Shown: one piece after another, positions 11,424 through 23,508 of the stretch
Numbering within the stretch: position 1 is the first letter of the stretch
How the letters are laid out: every line of letters starts with the position of its first letter
Assembly: GCA_029747015.1 (NCBI GenBank)
Contig: JAKOGI010000124.1
Location: 769,501-833,500 of the forward strand
Length of the DNA: 64,000 nt
Reading direction: 5' to 3'
DNA from: Carnegiea gigantea
Taxonomy: Eukaryota > Streptophyta > Magnoliopsida > Caryophyllales > Cactaceae
The notes under the pieces: model-generated
The model's database searches: none
What the model saw: the letters and a program-made list of their open reading frames with translations, nothing else
What the model was told of the DNA's origin: nothing
Translations under genes and position numbers: made by a program

Positions 11424-12053
11424 TTAATAAGTCTTAAGACCCATTAGAAATTCACGTACATGGTTAGTTTCACGCCGTTTACGATAAGCAGCGTTCAAAT
11501 CACATTTACAGCCTGAACACGAGCATGAAGGTAGAGCATCAAAGTCATTGATGTCATCCCACAATTTCTTGAATCGTCCATAGTAGTCCATAATAGACTC
11601 ACCATTCTTTTGTTTGCAATCCGCTATCGCTGACTTTAACTGATAGATTTTAATGCCATTTCCCAACGAGAAATGCTATTTAATATCATCCCACAAATCA
11701 CGAGCGGTGTCACAATATGAGATGGTAGAACAAATGCTTGGGTCAATTATATTGAAAATCCAAGCAACAATCATATAATTAACTGTCCACCAATCATCAA
11801 GATCAGCGGAACCATCTTCGAGCCGAGGAACAGTGCCATTAATGAACCCCAATTTCCGTTTTGCACCTAACGAAACTCGAAACCCTTTAGCCCATTCTTC
11901 ATAATTTGGCCCCTTGAGAACTATGTGAGTTATGACGGTCCCCAGGTTATCATTTGAAGCAATAGCATAAAGAGCATTTAACAGTGATGATTTCTTCTCA
12001 TCTACCATGTTTTGTCCAAGGATCAAAAGCACGGCTTTGATCTGTGCAGCCAT
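11424..12053 (-). pseudogene. Copia gag N-terminal and middle parts (one stop)
   Basis: Two consecutive frames (11676-12053 and 11424-11666) encode a copia gag. Visible are LKGPNYEEWAKGFRVSLGAK with KLGFINGTVP, then the second part with ESIMDYYGRFKKLWDDI. They are separated by a stop and a short gap around 11667-11675. The ATG at 12053 lies inside the LTR and only about 20 bp downstream of the LTR TATA box, so it may precede the transcription start. The in-frame ATG at 12008 (MVDEKKS) is a more likely start. Confidence 0.8.
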
Positions 12054-12218
12054 TCATTGATTGGGTTGCTGTTTATATACAACTTCTCATGAGCATAATA
12101 ACATAAGGCAATAATAAGAAATCCCCTAATTTAGGAAGCTACCTAGTAATTGGCCTAGAATAATGCTATTGACAATATTATCCAAAGATAACAATATATA
12201 CAAAATGTACAGCTAATA
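12038..12218 (-). repeat. 5' LTR of copia element (181 bp)
   Basis: It matches 7517-7694 with only a few differences and is bounded by the CTTTT duplication. On the minus strand it contains TATATAAA (plus coordinates 12072-12079), a good promoter TATA box. It lacks the last ~37 bp seen in the 3' LTR, and no tRNA primer site is visible downstream. Confidence 0.82.
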
Positions 12219-12900
12219 CTTTTGGTCTATCGAATGCCCCTAGCACTTTTATAAGGATCACAAATAAGGTTCTAAGGCCTTTCATTCAAAAGTTTGTGGT
12301 CATGCACTTTAATGATATCATGGTGTATAGCTGTGATGAGATATCTCATGTGGAACATATCTCTCAAGTGCTCCAAGTCTTTAGGCAATAATAATTACAT
12401 GCTAAGCTTGAGAAGTGTGACCTATTCATACCTTAAGTTATTTTTCTTGGTATGTTGTTTCTGGAGAGAGAATTCAAGTTAATGAGTCCAAGGTTAAAGC
12501 AATCAAGTGTTGGCTTGTTCCTACCTTTATCATGGATGCTGGAAGTTTCCACAGGCTGGCATCATTCTACCGTCAGTTCATCAAAGATTGTAGCTCCATT
12601 ATAGCTTCCTAGATCGAGTGCATGAAGAAGGGAAGTTTTGTGCAGACAAATGCTGCTCAAAGGGCCTTTAGGACAATCAAAGAGACGCTATATTCAACTC
12701 TGATCTTAGCTATTCCCAACTTTGAGCTCTCTTTTAAACTTGAATGTGATGCTAGTGGGGTTGGAATTCGTGGGATTTTCACTTAAGCCAAGTGCCCTCT
12801 AGCCTATTTTAGTGAAAAGTTATGGCTCAAGACTCAACTGCTTTACTTATGGTAAATAATTCTGCGCTATTATTAGGGCTTTGGAATATTTGATTAATTA
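12219..12900 (+). pseudogene. RT palm and RNase H of gypsy A
   Basis: This continues the RT interrupted at 7476: [20 protein letters not shown], then MHFNDIMVYS, where the catalytic Y-x-DD has become FNDI. The RNase H segment around 12720-12800 shows LSFKLECDASGVGI and LAYFSEKL. Stops and frame changes are frequent. Confidence 0.7.
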
Positions 12901-14214
12901 TCTCAAGCCTAAGCCTTTTGTACTTCATTTGGATTATAAGGCATTGCCCTACATCACTAGCTAACATAAGTTCAACATAACACAAGCCGATGCATTATCA
13001 AGGACGTATGCTCTTCTTTCGATACTTAAACCCTAAGTCCTTGGTTTCTACTCCATCAAAACCTTATACGTGGAGGATGAAGACTTCAAGAAGGTGGTAG
13101 AGAATCCCTGACTTTTCGCTCTTTCACATCACAAGACGGTTTCCTCTTCAAGGGAAACAGACTTTGCATTTCCAAAAGTCCTCTAAGGGACTTGATTGTC
13201 AATAAGGCTCATTAAGAAGCCTTAGCCGGTCACTTTCTAATCAACATGACCCTTTGAGATACTTAAGATGTACTTTTATGGCCTACGATGGGTGGAGATG
13301 TCCATAAGGTGATCACAAGGTATGTAGCTTGCCGCATGGCTAGAAGCCACTTCCATCAAGGTTGCTACACTCATTTTCTAGTTTCTATAAGGCCTTAAAA
13401 TGATATTTGTATGGACTGCATTGTGATCCTCCTAAGGACTCCTTAGAGAAAGGATATTATTATGCTGGTTGTTGATTGATTCTCCAATACAACTCACTTC
13501 ATTGCTTGCCACAAGCGGAATGATGTTACTTACATTGTGCATCTCTTTACCCAAGTGATTATGAGGCTTCATGGTATTCTAGGGACCATTATTTCAAATA
13601 GGGACACTCAGTTTCTATCACACTGTTAGTGAGCAAGAGTTTGAGGGATTCGGATACCAAACACTCGCATGCTGATTTTACTTATAATCGAGGTTCTTCC
13701 TATGCTACCTTTCATTCTCCCTTTGAGATGTGTTATGGACTTAATCCCCTCATTGTCATTAATCTTATTCCTATTCCTCAAGAATCCAAGGTGAGTTTTG
13801 AGGCTAAAGTAACAAGCTACGGAGATAAAGAAACTCCATGAATAAGTAAGGGCATAAATCAAGAAGGTGAATAAGCAGTACAAAGCTACAACTAATAAGC
13901 ACCACACTTCTCTTAATTTTAAACCGAGAGATATTGTATGGCTCCACTTGAGGAATGAAAGATTCCCTTCAAGGAGAAAGAACAAGCTTATGGCTAGGGG
14001 AGATGGTCCTTATAAAGTTGTGCAAAAAGTAGGAGAGGATGCCTACAAGATAAAGCTTCCGGCTGACATGAATACATCCACCATCTTTAATGTTGGAGAT
14101 CTTATTCCTTATATTGAGGATGAGGTTGAATGCAATGAAGATTTGAGGGAACATCCTCTTCAAGAGGGAGAGCTTAAAGTGGAGCAAACTAAAAGCTTCA
14201 ACCCACTCCTCTAA
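12900..14214 (+). pseudogene. Integrase of gypsy A
   Basis: The core is readable in pieces: DCIVI around 13410, LVVD-FSNTTHFIACH around 13470, and IISNRDTQFLSH around 13590 (normally DRD). A block at 13629-13841 carries SPFEMCYGLNPL. The C-terminal frame 13867-14214 is open (115 aa) and contains FKPRDIVWLHLRNERFPSRR and LMARGDGPYKVVQKV, typical of Ty3/gypsy integrase C-termini. The last codons overlap the start of the 3' LTR. Confidence 0.75.
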
Positions 14215-14740
14215 ACCAAGGCATGATCCAAGTGGGAACAACGATGACCCTTGGAAACGGGGCTCAAGGACTTGGTCCTCCAAGGTCATTGTTGTCTTGA
14301 GGCCTTTAAAGGAGCCTAGGTAAGCCTAGGAGAGGAAGCAAAGCAATTATTACCCTTACATAAGAACTTAGTTAACTTCTCCTCCATAGTCACTTCTTTT
14401 ATTTTCCAGTTCCTAGGTCGAATATTTTCCTTAACTTCTAGCTCTATTTCAAAGGGAGGGATAGCTCCGAATGTATATTTTCCAACAATCTACAAATCAC
14501 CTTTAGATTCCAAGTATTGAGTAATTTATGAGGTTGAAACTGGACAAGTGTTGTTGCAGGTTTGGGAATATACAGTTTTGATTATGAGCTTTATTGAGCC
14601 ATTAATGGGTGATTAAGGGGATAAGATATTATAGAAAGGGGGTGAACACTCCAAAAAAATTCCCCCTAGAGGATCTCCCGCAAATTCCTCTATTTGGAAT
14701 GGTGGAGGATGCCACCAATCAACTAGAAGTGCACAAAATT
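14180..14740 (+). repeat. 3' LTR of gypsy A, left piece
   Basis: Homologous to 3906 to about 4480 of the 5' LTR, including ggtggaggatgccacc. It is interrupted at 14740 by element B, with the AAATT duplication at 14736-14740. Confidence 0.72.
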
Positions 14741-15795
14741 TGGCATAGAGTAAACTACAATATTCGATCTACTCCACTAAGCAATGATGATAACTCAAGT
14801 AGGGACTATGACTTCTGAAAATGGGCCTCAAGGACTTGGTTCTTTTAGGCTGTTATTGTCTTGGGATCCTAGAAGGACCCTAAGTAAGCATAGGAAAGGT
14901 GCCAAAATAATTAGCAGCCCTAAATAACTAGCTTAGCTATCTTGCTCCACGCAGCCACTTCTTTAGTTAATTTTCATATTCTAAACAGAATATCTTTCCT
15001 AGCTTCTACAATGGTCTCTAATTTTGGAAAACTATACATGAATGGATAGCTATAAATGTCTATTTTCCAATAAGCTATCTATCACCTTTAGATTCCATTT
15101 GTTGGGTGAGATATGAAGCTTTAACCAAACAAGGGTCAGTGGAGGTTTGAAAATGCACGGTTTTAATTAAGAGTTTAATTAGGCTAGCAAATGGATGATT
15201 TAAAGGTGAAGCCTTCATGGGAAGTTAGTAGATACTTCTAGAAGCCATGCCTAGAAATATATCCTCCAAATGCATCCATTTGGAATGGTATATGATACCA
15301 CTAAGCTAGTTCTTATCCAACAAATTCTAGCTCAGCTCTTATTCTAGTGGTCCTATTTTTAATTGTACAACTAGCTAAAATTTCTTTGATTTATTTCTTT
15401 TTAATTCTATTTAGTGCAAAGCTTGGGGAAGGGGGTATTATACTATTTAATGTGTTGATTCCTTATAGTATATTCGAACTTAGATGAATGAAATGAAAAG
15501 CTTATTGCTTATTATCTATTTTCTTTATCGCTCTATAAGAGTGGTGAATTTGAGTCTTCCCTTTAAAATCAATATTTGGTACCCAGGCTTTATAAGATTG
15601 GACCAGGGGGAGGGGGGAGGGTTGATCTTTTATTAGTTACTATTATCATTGCAAGTTTGAATCAATCAAGTGCTAGTTTTGTGGATTTCTTCATTTGGCT
15701 CTTCTTATGGGTTTTCTTATCTTATTCAATCTCTTGCATCTCTTCATCAAGATTATTGCCTTTATTTTGCCAAGGGAAATATCTCATGGTTCATT
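14741..15795 (+). repeat. 5' LTR of gypsy B (1055 bp)
   Basis: TG...CA ends (tggcatagag...ctcatggttca). It is homologous to 3906-4970 and followed directly by a recognisable primer site. Confidence 0.8.
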
Positions 15796-15809
15796 TGGTA
15801 TTAGAGCAT
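15796..15809 (+). other. Primer binding site of gypsy B, initiator tRNA-Met type
   Basis: TTTGGTATTAGAGC is one base from TGGTATCAGAGC, the complement of the plant initiator tRNA-Met 3' end. Confidence 0.8.
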
Positions 15810-16242
15810 AAAGTTCCTTCAAGTTAATTAAGCATTAAAACCTTCAACTTTTGTGCTTGATTTTCTTTTATCTTTTTTCTTTAGTATTTTTCCTCTAGAT
15901 CGTCTTATCTAAATCTCCTCATCTAGTTCACAAACAACTCTAAAAATAGCCCAAAACACAACCACTAACCAAATAATCCCTAAACTCAACCAAAAAAAGT
16001 CTTCTCAAAACTGTAAAAAAAAAAAAATCCCCTAAACATAAATCCAGCACACCTAGACCGTGCTCCTTGGCACGACCATGCCACAATTTTGTACCAAAAG
16101 TTCTCTACCAGAGAATTGGCATGGCTAGGTCATCCCACCCAGCACCCCCATGTCACCTTCCCAACTCTCATTTTTTGGCTATGTGAGCCTCTGCACGATT
16201 GTGTTTCTCCTATTTCTAACATTTTTACCCCTCTTTTTAGTC

Positions 16243-16883
16243 TCATGGTTAATGAAGGAGATCCCTCTCATTCTAGGGGTATTTCTCTTGAGTAAGCCCA
16301 TGAAATAAGGAGAGATAGGGCCATTATTGAACTTCAAGAGTAAGTGAGAAAGATCATCAGGGAGCTTGAAGAAGTAAAGGGATCTGGGCGACAAGGCTCT
16401 TGCTGTCAAGGGTTTGATGTGATGTTGCTTGTTCATCATCTCATAAAGACTTTGATGATGAGGATAGAGGAACTAAAAGAAGAAGGTGTCTAAGAGATGA
16501 CCTTAGCAATCTCAAAGTTGAGGCACTGAAATTTGATTGCAATCTTAACCTACACTATTTTGAATATATGCAAGCTAGTGAACAGATCTTTGAACTCAAG
16601 AAGTATAATGAATAAAAGTCCTTCAAATTGGCTATCCTCAAGATGAAAGAGTATGCCTCTCTTTAGTATGAGCATTTAAAGAAGAACATAGTACGAGAAG
16701 GTTAATCCAAGATCAAAGCATGGCCTAGGCTCAAAAAACACATGGGTAAGAGATTCATACCATCCTCTAATAAGCAAGAGCTCTACCTTAAGATCACCTT
16801 TCTTACCAAGAAAATATGAAGGTCAAAGAGTATATTGAGGAGTTTGAAACCACTCCAAATGAGGGTTGACATGGATGAAGAGT
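16243..16883 (+). pseudogene. Gag of gypsy B, first part
   Basis: It starts near ATG 16243 (MVNEGDPSHSRG). Frames with stops then give typical gag segments such as KAWPRLKKHMGKRFIPSS and VDMDEEL near the right end. It is cut at 16883 by the Athila-like insertion. The last 241 bp are repeated beyond that insertion. Confidence 0.6.
16643..16883 (+). repeat. Duplicated gag segment, left copy
   Basis: atgaaagagtatgcctctct to gatgaagagt. It matches 23509-23750 at high but not perfect identity, and the two copies flank the Athila-like element exactly at its LTR edges. Confidence 0.85.
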
Positions 16884-18044
16884 TGTGATATTTTCCAAGC
16901 GTACGGTTTATCGTTATACGAATTATGGGTGTCGAACCTCACTTCCTCAGGGATGTGTTGTGAAATCATATTACCAACTAAATTAACTCGTAACCATACC
17001 AAATTAAGAAAAGCAAAAAGGAAAATAAATAAACTAACGGAAAATAGAAAATTGAGCAACACAGAATCAAAAACAAGGTGCGAGAACTAAATCGATTTGA
17101 AATTGAGCAAATCTCATAAAATTCGAACTAAGCCTCTAACAATTTGTGCATGAAACACAGTTATTGAATTGTAATTAACAATTATGAAATAGCTCACACT
17201 AAAAATTGCGGACTATAATCTATATGAATCTAGAACTAAAAGAAAAAAATGAAAAGAAATTAAAGCTAACAGCCCCCACTCTCTGCCCATATATCAATTT
17301 GTATAACCCGCCATTGGAACCCTCCATTTCCTGTAACTCCCTGTTGATTATGGTGATGATGGGGAAGTTAATGGTGACGAGAGAGAGGGAAGGTAACAAC
17401 TAGGAGCTGAACTAGGCAAGAAGATGAAGCAATGAAAAAATGGCTGGGAAAGAGAACTGAAGAAGAGGGAGGTGTAGCGTGATCACATACAAGGCGTGTG
17501 TGAGTTAAATGAAAGGGAGGTGGGGAAGGAGGCTTTAGGTGAATGGGCTCAATCCACCCTAGGGAACATTAAAACAATGGCCCGTGGCCTAAAGGAGAGA
17601 AAGGAAAGGGGAGGCCAGGCTTTTGGCTATATAGGTCTGGGTCCGGCCTAGAGAGAAGAAAAGGAGGAAAGGGAGACTGGCTGGTAGAGGGGCACTTAGG
17701 CCTGGACGAGGCCTGGTCCGAGAGAGAAAGAAGAGGGAAGAGGGAAAAAGAAGGAGGAAAAGAAAATGGGCTGTGACAATGAGCCCGTCTAGCCTCGTGT
17801 TTCTCGTTCTGGGCTAGCGCACTAGCACGATGGCCCTTTGCTTTGTTCGTCTTTTTTTAATAAATGGTCCAACACTTCTTCCATCTCCTTTTGCAAGAAT
17901 TTTGAGCCTCTTATTTATTTTTATTCAAATCTTCATAATTCCTACAAAATAAACAAAAATATATTAAAATTTAATTTAGTGATTTATTTTGAGCAAATAT
18001 TAGATAATAAATGGGTATAAAATATCATAATTTCTTGTTGAACA
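16884..18044 (-). repeat. 3' LTR of gag-only Athila-like element (1161 bp)
   Basis: Plus-strand edges tgtgatattttcc and gttgaaca. It is homologous to 22369-23508. Many differences between the pair look like C-to-T or G-to-A changes, as expected from methylated DNA. Confidence 0.85.
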
Positions 18045-18057
18045 AATACCCTCACAC
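18045..18057 (-). other. Polypurine-tract region of the gag-only element
   Basis: The minus strand reads TTAGGTGTGAGGGTATT just before TGTTCAAC. The preceding bases (CTCGATGACGAGCAAAAC) match 61185-61203 in the plus-strand Athila. Confidence 0.55.
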
Positions 18058-20250
18058 CTAAGTTTTGCTCGTCATCGAGCAAAACAAAACTAAAATCCTA
18101 GAAATGAAAATAAAATCCTAACTCACTTTCGCAGGAATCGCGGTTACACTTAGCATGTGCAACAAGCCTTTTAAACCCTTAGGTTACCTCTAGTAGACGA
18201 GGAAGGTCTCATGAGGATTTGCAGAAGATATACCCACAAAATCTATAAAAGAAAACAAAAACAAAAAATCGAAAATCTTTTTGGTTTGTTGTTCACAAAA
18301 ATTTATATACATAATACTGGGGAGAATATATACATATTCTAATCAACCATATCACTCAAGTAATCAAAGAACTAGATCACATGTAAATACAATGTACACA
18401 TCAAGAAACCTTAATCCCACTAATGACATATGTACACAATCTTTCACCCACTTAAAAATTATGTATAAGAATGACTGGTAGAACCTCACTTTAGGAAAAT
18501 GTGGGACACTCCCACTCATATGTTTAAGATTTAATAAGATTCACTTAATTCTCTTCCAATCATACCAACTACCATAGGCTTAATAAGATTCTCGATTCTC
18601 CAGCACTAAAATGCAATATGCAAAATAATAATCAAGAGGACTTTTCAATGGTTGTAATAGGGCTAAGGGTAAAAGGTAAGGGAGGGACAAACTATTTGGG
18701 GAAGTGAGGAGCTAAAAGCCAAGCTAATGAGCAACCAACACTTACATCAATGAGAATAATCACACACTCTCTCAAAACACAAAATACGATCACACCCCAA
18801 TTAAATTGACCATTGGAAATGAGTATACAAGGATAAATCTATGCCAAACACTCTTATTCACAATCTTTTTGCATTTCTTCGAGATTTTTCAACTTTTTCA
18901 CTTTTTCCAATGAAAACTTTTTCATTTTGAAGTTTTTCATTTTTGTTGCTTTTTTTCCATTTTTTCTTCTTTTTTGATTTTTTTTAAGAAGAAAATGAAT
19001 GAATGGCATGTATAAGAGCAATATAACTCAATTCCAATGGTCACCATAATACATCCCATATATATACAAAATCAACCGCCAAATTCATAAAATATCCAAT
19101 AGTTACCCCCAGTACTAAAGTGTTTCCCCCCACAAGTACTAAAGTGTTTCCCCTCACAGTAGCCTTGGCTTAGGGGTAGGAAATGGGTTTAGGACGAAGG
19201 CTAAAATGAAGGGTTCACAACAAAAATGTCAAGGCTCAAAAGGTGCTAGCAAAGGGTAAGACATTCAAATTCGGGGGGCAATTTGGCTAAGTAGCTCACA
19301 AAAACAAATGAATGCCTCTATCATATTATCATAATGCATATGCTAAATATGATTTCAAAGAAAATCAAAGCAAGTTCTAGAGATATAATCATGAAAGCGA
19401 CACACATGAAAGAAAAATGTGAGACTAAAAATGATGAATTAGTTTTTAAGGCTCAAAATCTCATGGGTTAATCTACCACAGTCAAGCTTGTACTAGAAAT
19501 AATATCGGGGGTTAGGATCATATACAAACATCACATTTTAGGACTAAGTTCTATCGATGCACACTGCATCTATATACAACCTAACACTAAGGGTACAAGA
19601 GAACATAGCTAATCAGAATAGAACATACATTCCCCAAAACACCCCAAAAAAAAAAATTTTTTTGGATTTTCTGAAAATTTTAATTTTTTTCATTTTTTTT
19701 GTTGCAATTTTTCAGTTTTTTTAAATTTTTCAAAGTTTTCCCACCCTCATACTTAAATCTCACAATATCCTCATTGGGAATAGAAACAAACATTAAACAC
19801 AAAATAAGAACGTATATACAAAAGAAAGCATGCCTCAAACAGAAAGAAAAATGACAAGACTATAAACTTAAAAAGAAAATAATAAAAATAAAACAACGTA
19901 GCAAATATATACCAAAAAAATCAAACTAAAAAGAGGAGATAAAGAGGAATTTTTATACCAGGTCAGGTGCAGAAGTACACCTAAACTATGCCTTCCTTAT
20001 GACCAAGGAATTTATGGAGTATCAGCCACTCCATACTAAGCAAAACAATGCTACTCAAATCAAATCCCATTAGTGCACGAAGTAGCTTATCAAATACAGA
20101 AGACCAACTCTCAACAACATAGAAGTCAGGGCCAGAAAGAATACATCCACCATATCATTCCAGCACAGTTAAGGGCCCGTTTCAACTTGTCAAACTATTG
20201 GGCCCAATCAGGAAAGAGATAGACATGCTCATAATGAGCCAGAAAATAGG
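18058..20250 (-). other. Long 3' non-coding region of the gag-only element
   Basis: No coding potential is seen. It is homologous in reverse complement to the 3' region of the autonomous-type Athila at about 59600-61218; for example GATAGAACTTAGTCC and TCCTAACCCC are shared. It contains T/A-rich homopolymer stretches. Confidence 0.65.
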
Positions 20251-21366
20251 TCATTTGCCTAGAATTATACCATCATGACTAAGCGGTCTAGGAAAAATAG
20301 TGGGTCCGAAATCTACAAGTCTTTTAATATCAAAATGTGCAAGACTCTGTTTGAAATCAAAATTCGCAATGATAAAATTATCAAACTCGATAAATTCAGA
20401 CCTGTAAGATTCAAAAGGGAAGTCAGTTATGATGGGGTCAAACAAGAAGGATTCATATTTAGCACAGAAACCCTCATCAAAACCTTCATCGATATCAAAC
20501 CTACATGAAAAAGATTCATGTTCCACAAAAAGAACATCATCATCAAAGTCCAACTTAAGGGGTTCAATTACATCCACACACGTCTCCTGTAAAAGAGTTC
20601 CTTCTAACTCATATATCTCCTGATGCTCAATGTTAGACTTGGTGCTCGTATCTAACTCACTAGGGTCCTCAAGGTCTTAAACCCCCTGAAACTCACAAAA
20701 GTCATTCGAAGTGGTGGGTGGGTTAGAGGAAATTAAGATATCATTAGTGACATCCTTAAGTGAGGTAGTGTAGGGTGCAAGGTCTTGTGATAGAGATATA
20801 GGGAGGTCACTCTCTTATTCTAGGCTAGGCAAAGGCTCAACATCTTGTAAATTGGACCTAACTTGATAAGAGGGCTCAAAATCATTGTAGAGACTAACTT
20901 TAAGTTTAGGAGATCATAAACTAGAGTCAGTCTTATGCAAGTTAATATCCTCCCTACTTTGATTAAAACATTGAGAATATTCAGCAATCCTCTTTTTCGT
21001 GTTCTCTATCATTTTATTAGTTATATCATTAATCTTCTTCTCAACACCTGCCTAAGCAGCATCAACATAATCACTGTATGGGCAATTACAAGCATCATGA
21101 TTAGAAGACTCACAATAATTGCACAATATAGGAGGCACATAAGACTGAAATGGGTCATAAGTTCCTAAAGTGATCCTGTGGGTAAGTATTAGAATGAAAA
21201 GTAAACTCAGCATGAGCAGGATATCCTAAGCTAATTTTTCAAAGAAATCCCATACCTTATCTTGAGTTTTAGATAACAATCCCAGTAAACCCCCAGGGCA
21301 TATAGATTCTACATAACCTCTAGATTCAGAATTTAAACCCACAGCGATGACCTCATAAATTTCCCA
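20251..21366 (-). pseudogene. Gag-like protein of the gag-only element, broken
   Basis: Homologous to the ORF at 563-1102. The knuckle is CNYCESSNHDAC (C-x2-C-x4-H-x3-C) around 21090-21125, and the N-terminal GGLLGLLSKTQDKV is at about 21255-21300. Several stops and frame changes split it. The last 108 codons (20251-20577) form one open acidic segment ending in a natural-looking stop. Confidence 0.65.
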
Positions 21367-22343
21367 TTTTGAAAGTTTTAATTCAATTGAGCACGATAAT
21401 CATTAAATCTTGATAAATAACTCTAGAATAGTTCATGTTCGAATTGATGGAAATTAAAAACTGGCATTCTTGAATCTTTTTTTCAATTTTAAGAATTTTT
21501 TCAAATTTTTTGGATTTTTTAATGGTTTTTTTTAAAGGAAAGAAAATGTATCGAGGACAATAATAATGAAGTTAACAAAACAAAATAAACTAACAAAAAT
21601 AAAACTATATGACAAAAAGAAAAGAAAAACACAAAAGACTCAATCAATACGAAAAACCAAAAAGGTGCACATACATAAAGACTGTAAACCATTTTCCTAA
21701 ATCAAAAACCTAAAACAAAATAAAAGAAAAAAATAAAAGAAAACAAAAAACAAAACTCCTAAAATTAGAACTCTTTACACAAAAAATTCACACAATCACA
21801 AGGAACATAAATATATATTTTCCAAATTTTTTCTGTCCTCAAACTGTGTAAAAAATTGTAAACAGATTATTAAATTCAAAATTCACAGAAAAATCCAGAC
21901 AGTTCCAAAGATTCAAGAAAAATTCACACAAACTCTAAAAATTAAGCTGCATCTAGAAAAAAATATCATAACAGCAAAAATCACACTAGAAATGCTCCCA
22001 AAATTCAAATAGAATCTGAATTTGTAGAAAAAAATCTGCACTGTATTATTTTCAGATCAGTTCTGTCCTTTTTTTGTTGCACATAGACCAAATTTATTAA
22101 TACTATTTTTTCAGCAAAAAATAATCTCTAAAAATTAAAATGAAACTAATCTCAACAATAATATAAAATCAAAATCAAAATAATAACTTAATTTCAAAAT
22201 CAAAAATAAACTAAACTAAATTAACAAAACGAAATAACGACTTAACTAAAACTAAAAATCACAGCTATAAAACTAAAACGAAAATGACTCGAACGACTCT
22301 AATAACTAAATTACGACTCAACGCAACCAAATTTCACAAATTC

Positions 22344-22362
22344 ATCCCTGGCAACGGTGCTA
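22344..22362 (-). other. Primer binding site, tRNA-Asp type
   Basis: The minus strand reads TAGCACCGTTGCCAGGGAT, a mutated form of TGGCGCCGTTGCCGGGGA, six bases inside the LTR edge. Confidence 0.8.
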
Positions 22363-22368
22363 AAAACT

Positions 22369-23508
22369 TGTGATTTTCCGCAAGCGTACGGTTTATTATT
22401 GTACGAATTACGGGTTTCGATCCTCAGGGATATGTTATGAAATCATATTACTAACTAAATTAAACCATACCAGATTAAGAAAAGCGAAAAGGAAAATAAA
22501 TAAACTAACAAAAAATAGAAAATTGAGCAACACAATCAAAAAGAAAGTGTGAGAACTGAATCGATTTGAAATTGAGCAAATCCCATAAAATTCGAACTAA
22601 AGCTCGAACAATTTGTGTGTGAAACACAGTTATCGAATTGTAATTAACAATTGTGAAATAACTCACACTAAAAATCGCGGACTATAATGTGTATGGATCT
22701 AGAACTAAAAGAAAAAAATGAAAAAACCTTGAAGCTAACGGGCCCAACTGTCCGCCCATATATCAATTTGTATAACCCCCCATTAGAACCCCCCATTTCC
22801 TGTAACTCCCTCTTGATTATGGTGATAATAGGGGAGTCAATGGTGAAGAGAGAGAGGGAAGGTAACTACTATGAGCTGAACTGGCAAGAAGATGAAGCAA
22901 CGAAAAAATGGTTGGGAAACAAAACCAAAGAAGAAGGAGGTGTAGCGTGATCACATGCAAGGCGTGTGTGGGTTAAATAAAAAGAGCTAGGAAGGAGGCT
23001 CTGGGCGAATGGGCTCAGTCTACACTAGGGAACATTAAAACAATGGCCCATGGCCCAAAGGAGAGAAAGGAAAGGGGGGCCGGGTCCGGGCTACACAGGT
23101 CTGGGTCCGGCCCAGAGAGAAGAGAAGGAGGAAAAGGGAGTCTGGCTGGCAAAGGGGCACTTGGGCTTGCAAGAGGCTTGGTCCGAGAGAGAAAGAAGAG
23201 GGGAAGAGGGAAAAAGAAGGAGGAAAAGAAAATGGGCTGCGACAATGAGCCCGTCTGGGCCTCGGGCTTCTCGTTCTGGGCTACCCTGCTAGTACTATGG
23301 CCCTTTGCTTTGTTCTTCTTTTTTTTTTAATGGTCCAACACTCCTTCCATCTCCTTCTGCAAGAATTTTGAGCCTCTTATTTATTTTTATTCAAACCTTC
23401 ATAATTTCTATAAAATAAACAAAAATATATTAAAATTTAATTTAATGATTTATTTTGGGCAAATATTAGATAATAAAAGGGTGTAAATATCATAATTCTA
23501 GTTGAACA
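22369..23508 (-). repeat. 5' LTR of gag-only Athila-like element (1140 bp)
   Basis: Edges tgtgattttccgc at 22369 and gttgaaca ending at 23508. The purine-rich tract around 23060-23240 produces open frames on both strands that are not genes. Confidence 0.85.

Larger units (their letters stand above)
7477..12218 (-). mobile_element. Ty1/copia LTR retrotransposon, recent, with CTTTT target duplication
   Basis: The target duplication CTTTT lies at 7472-7476 and 12219-12223. Removing the insert restores the host RT block MSFGLSNAP, which confirms the boundaries. LTRs are 7477-7694 and 12038-12218, almost identical where they overlap (about 3 differences in 180 bp), so the insertion is young. The minus-strand order is gag, zinc knuckle, protease, integrase, RT, RNase H, polypurine tract, LTR, which is the copia order. 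The ends read TATTAGC...TTTATTA instead of TG...CA. Several frame breaks make it non-autonomous today. Confidence 0.92.
16884..23508 (-). mobile_element. Gag-only Athila-like LTR retrotransposon, complete (6625 bp)
   Basis: Minus-strand order: 5' LTR 23508-22369, tRNA-Asp-type primer site, ~970-bp leader, gag-like ORF remnants about 21366-20250, a 2.2-kb non-coding 3' region, a short purine-rich tract and 3' LTR 18044-16884. No protease, RT, RNase H or integrase motif is visible. The LTRs are roughly 90% alike by eye. The flanks do not form a 5-bp duplication. Instead the flanking host gag is duplicated for about 240 bp. Confidence 0.88.

Noticed and set aside
23015..23330. Overlapping open frames on both strands (Arg/Glu/Gly-rich)
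   Set aside because: Caused by a purine-rich LTR tract. Homologous LTR positions in the other copies do not keep the frames.
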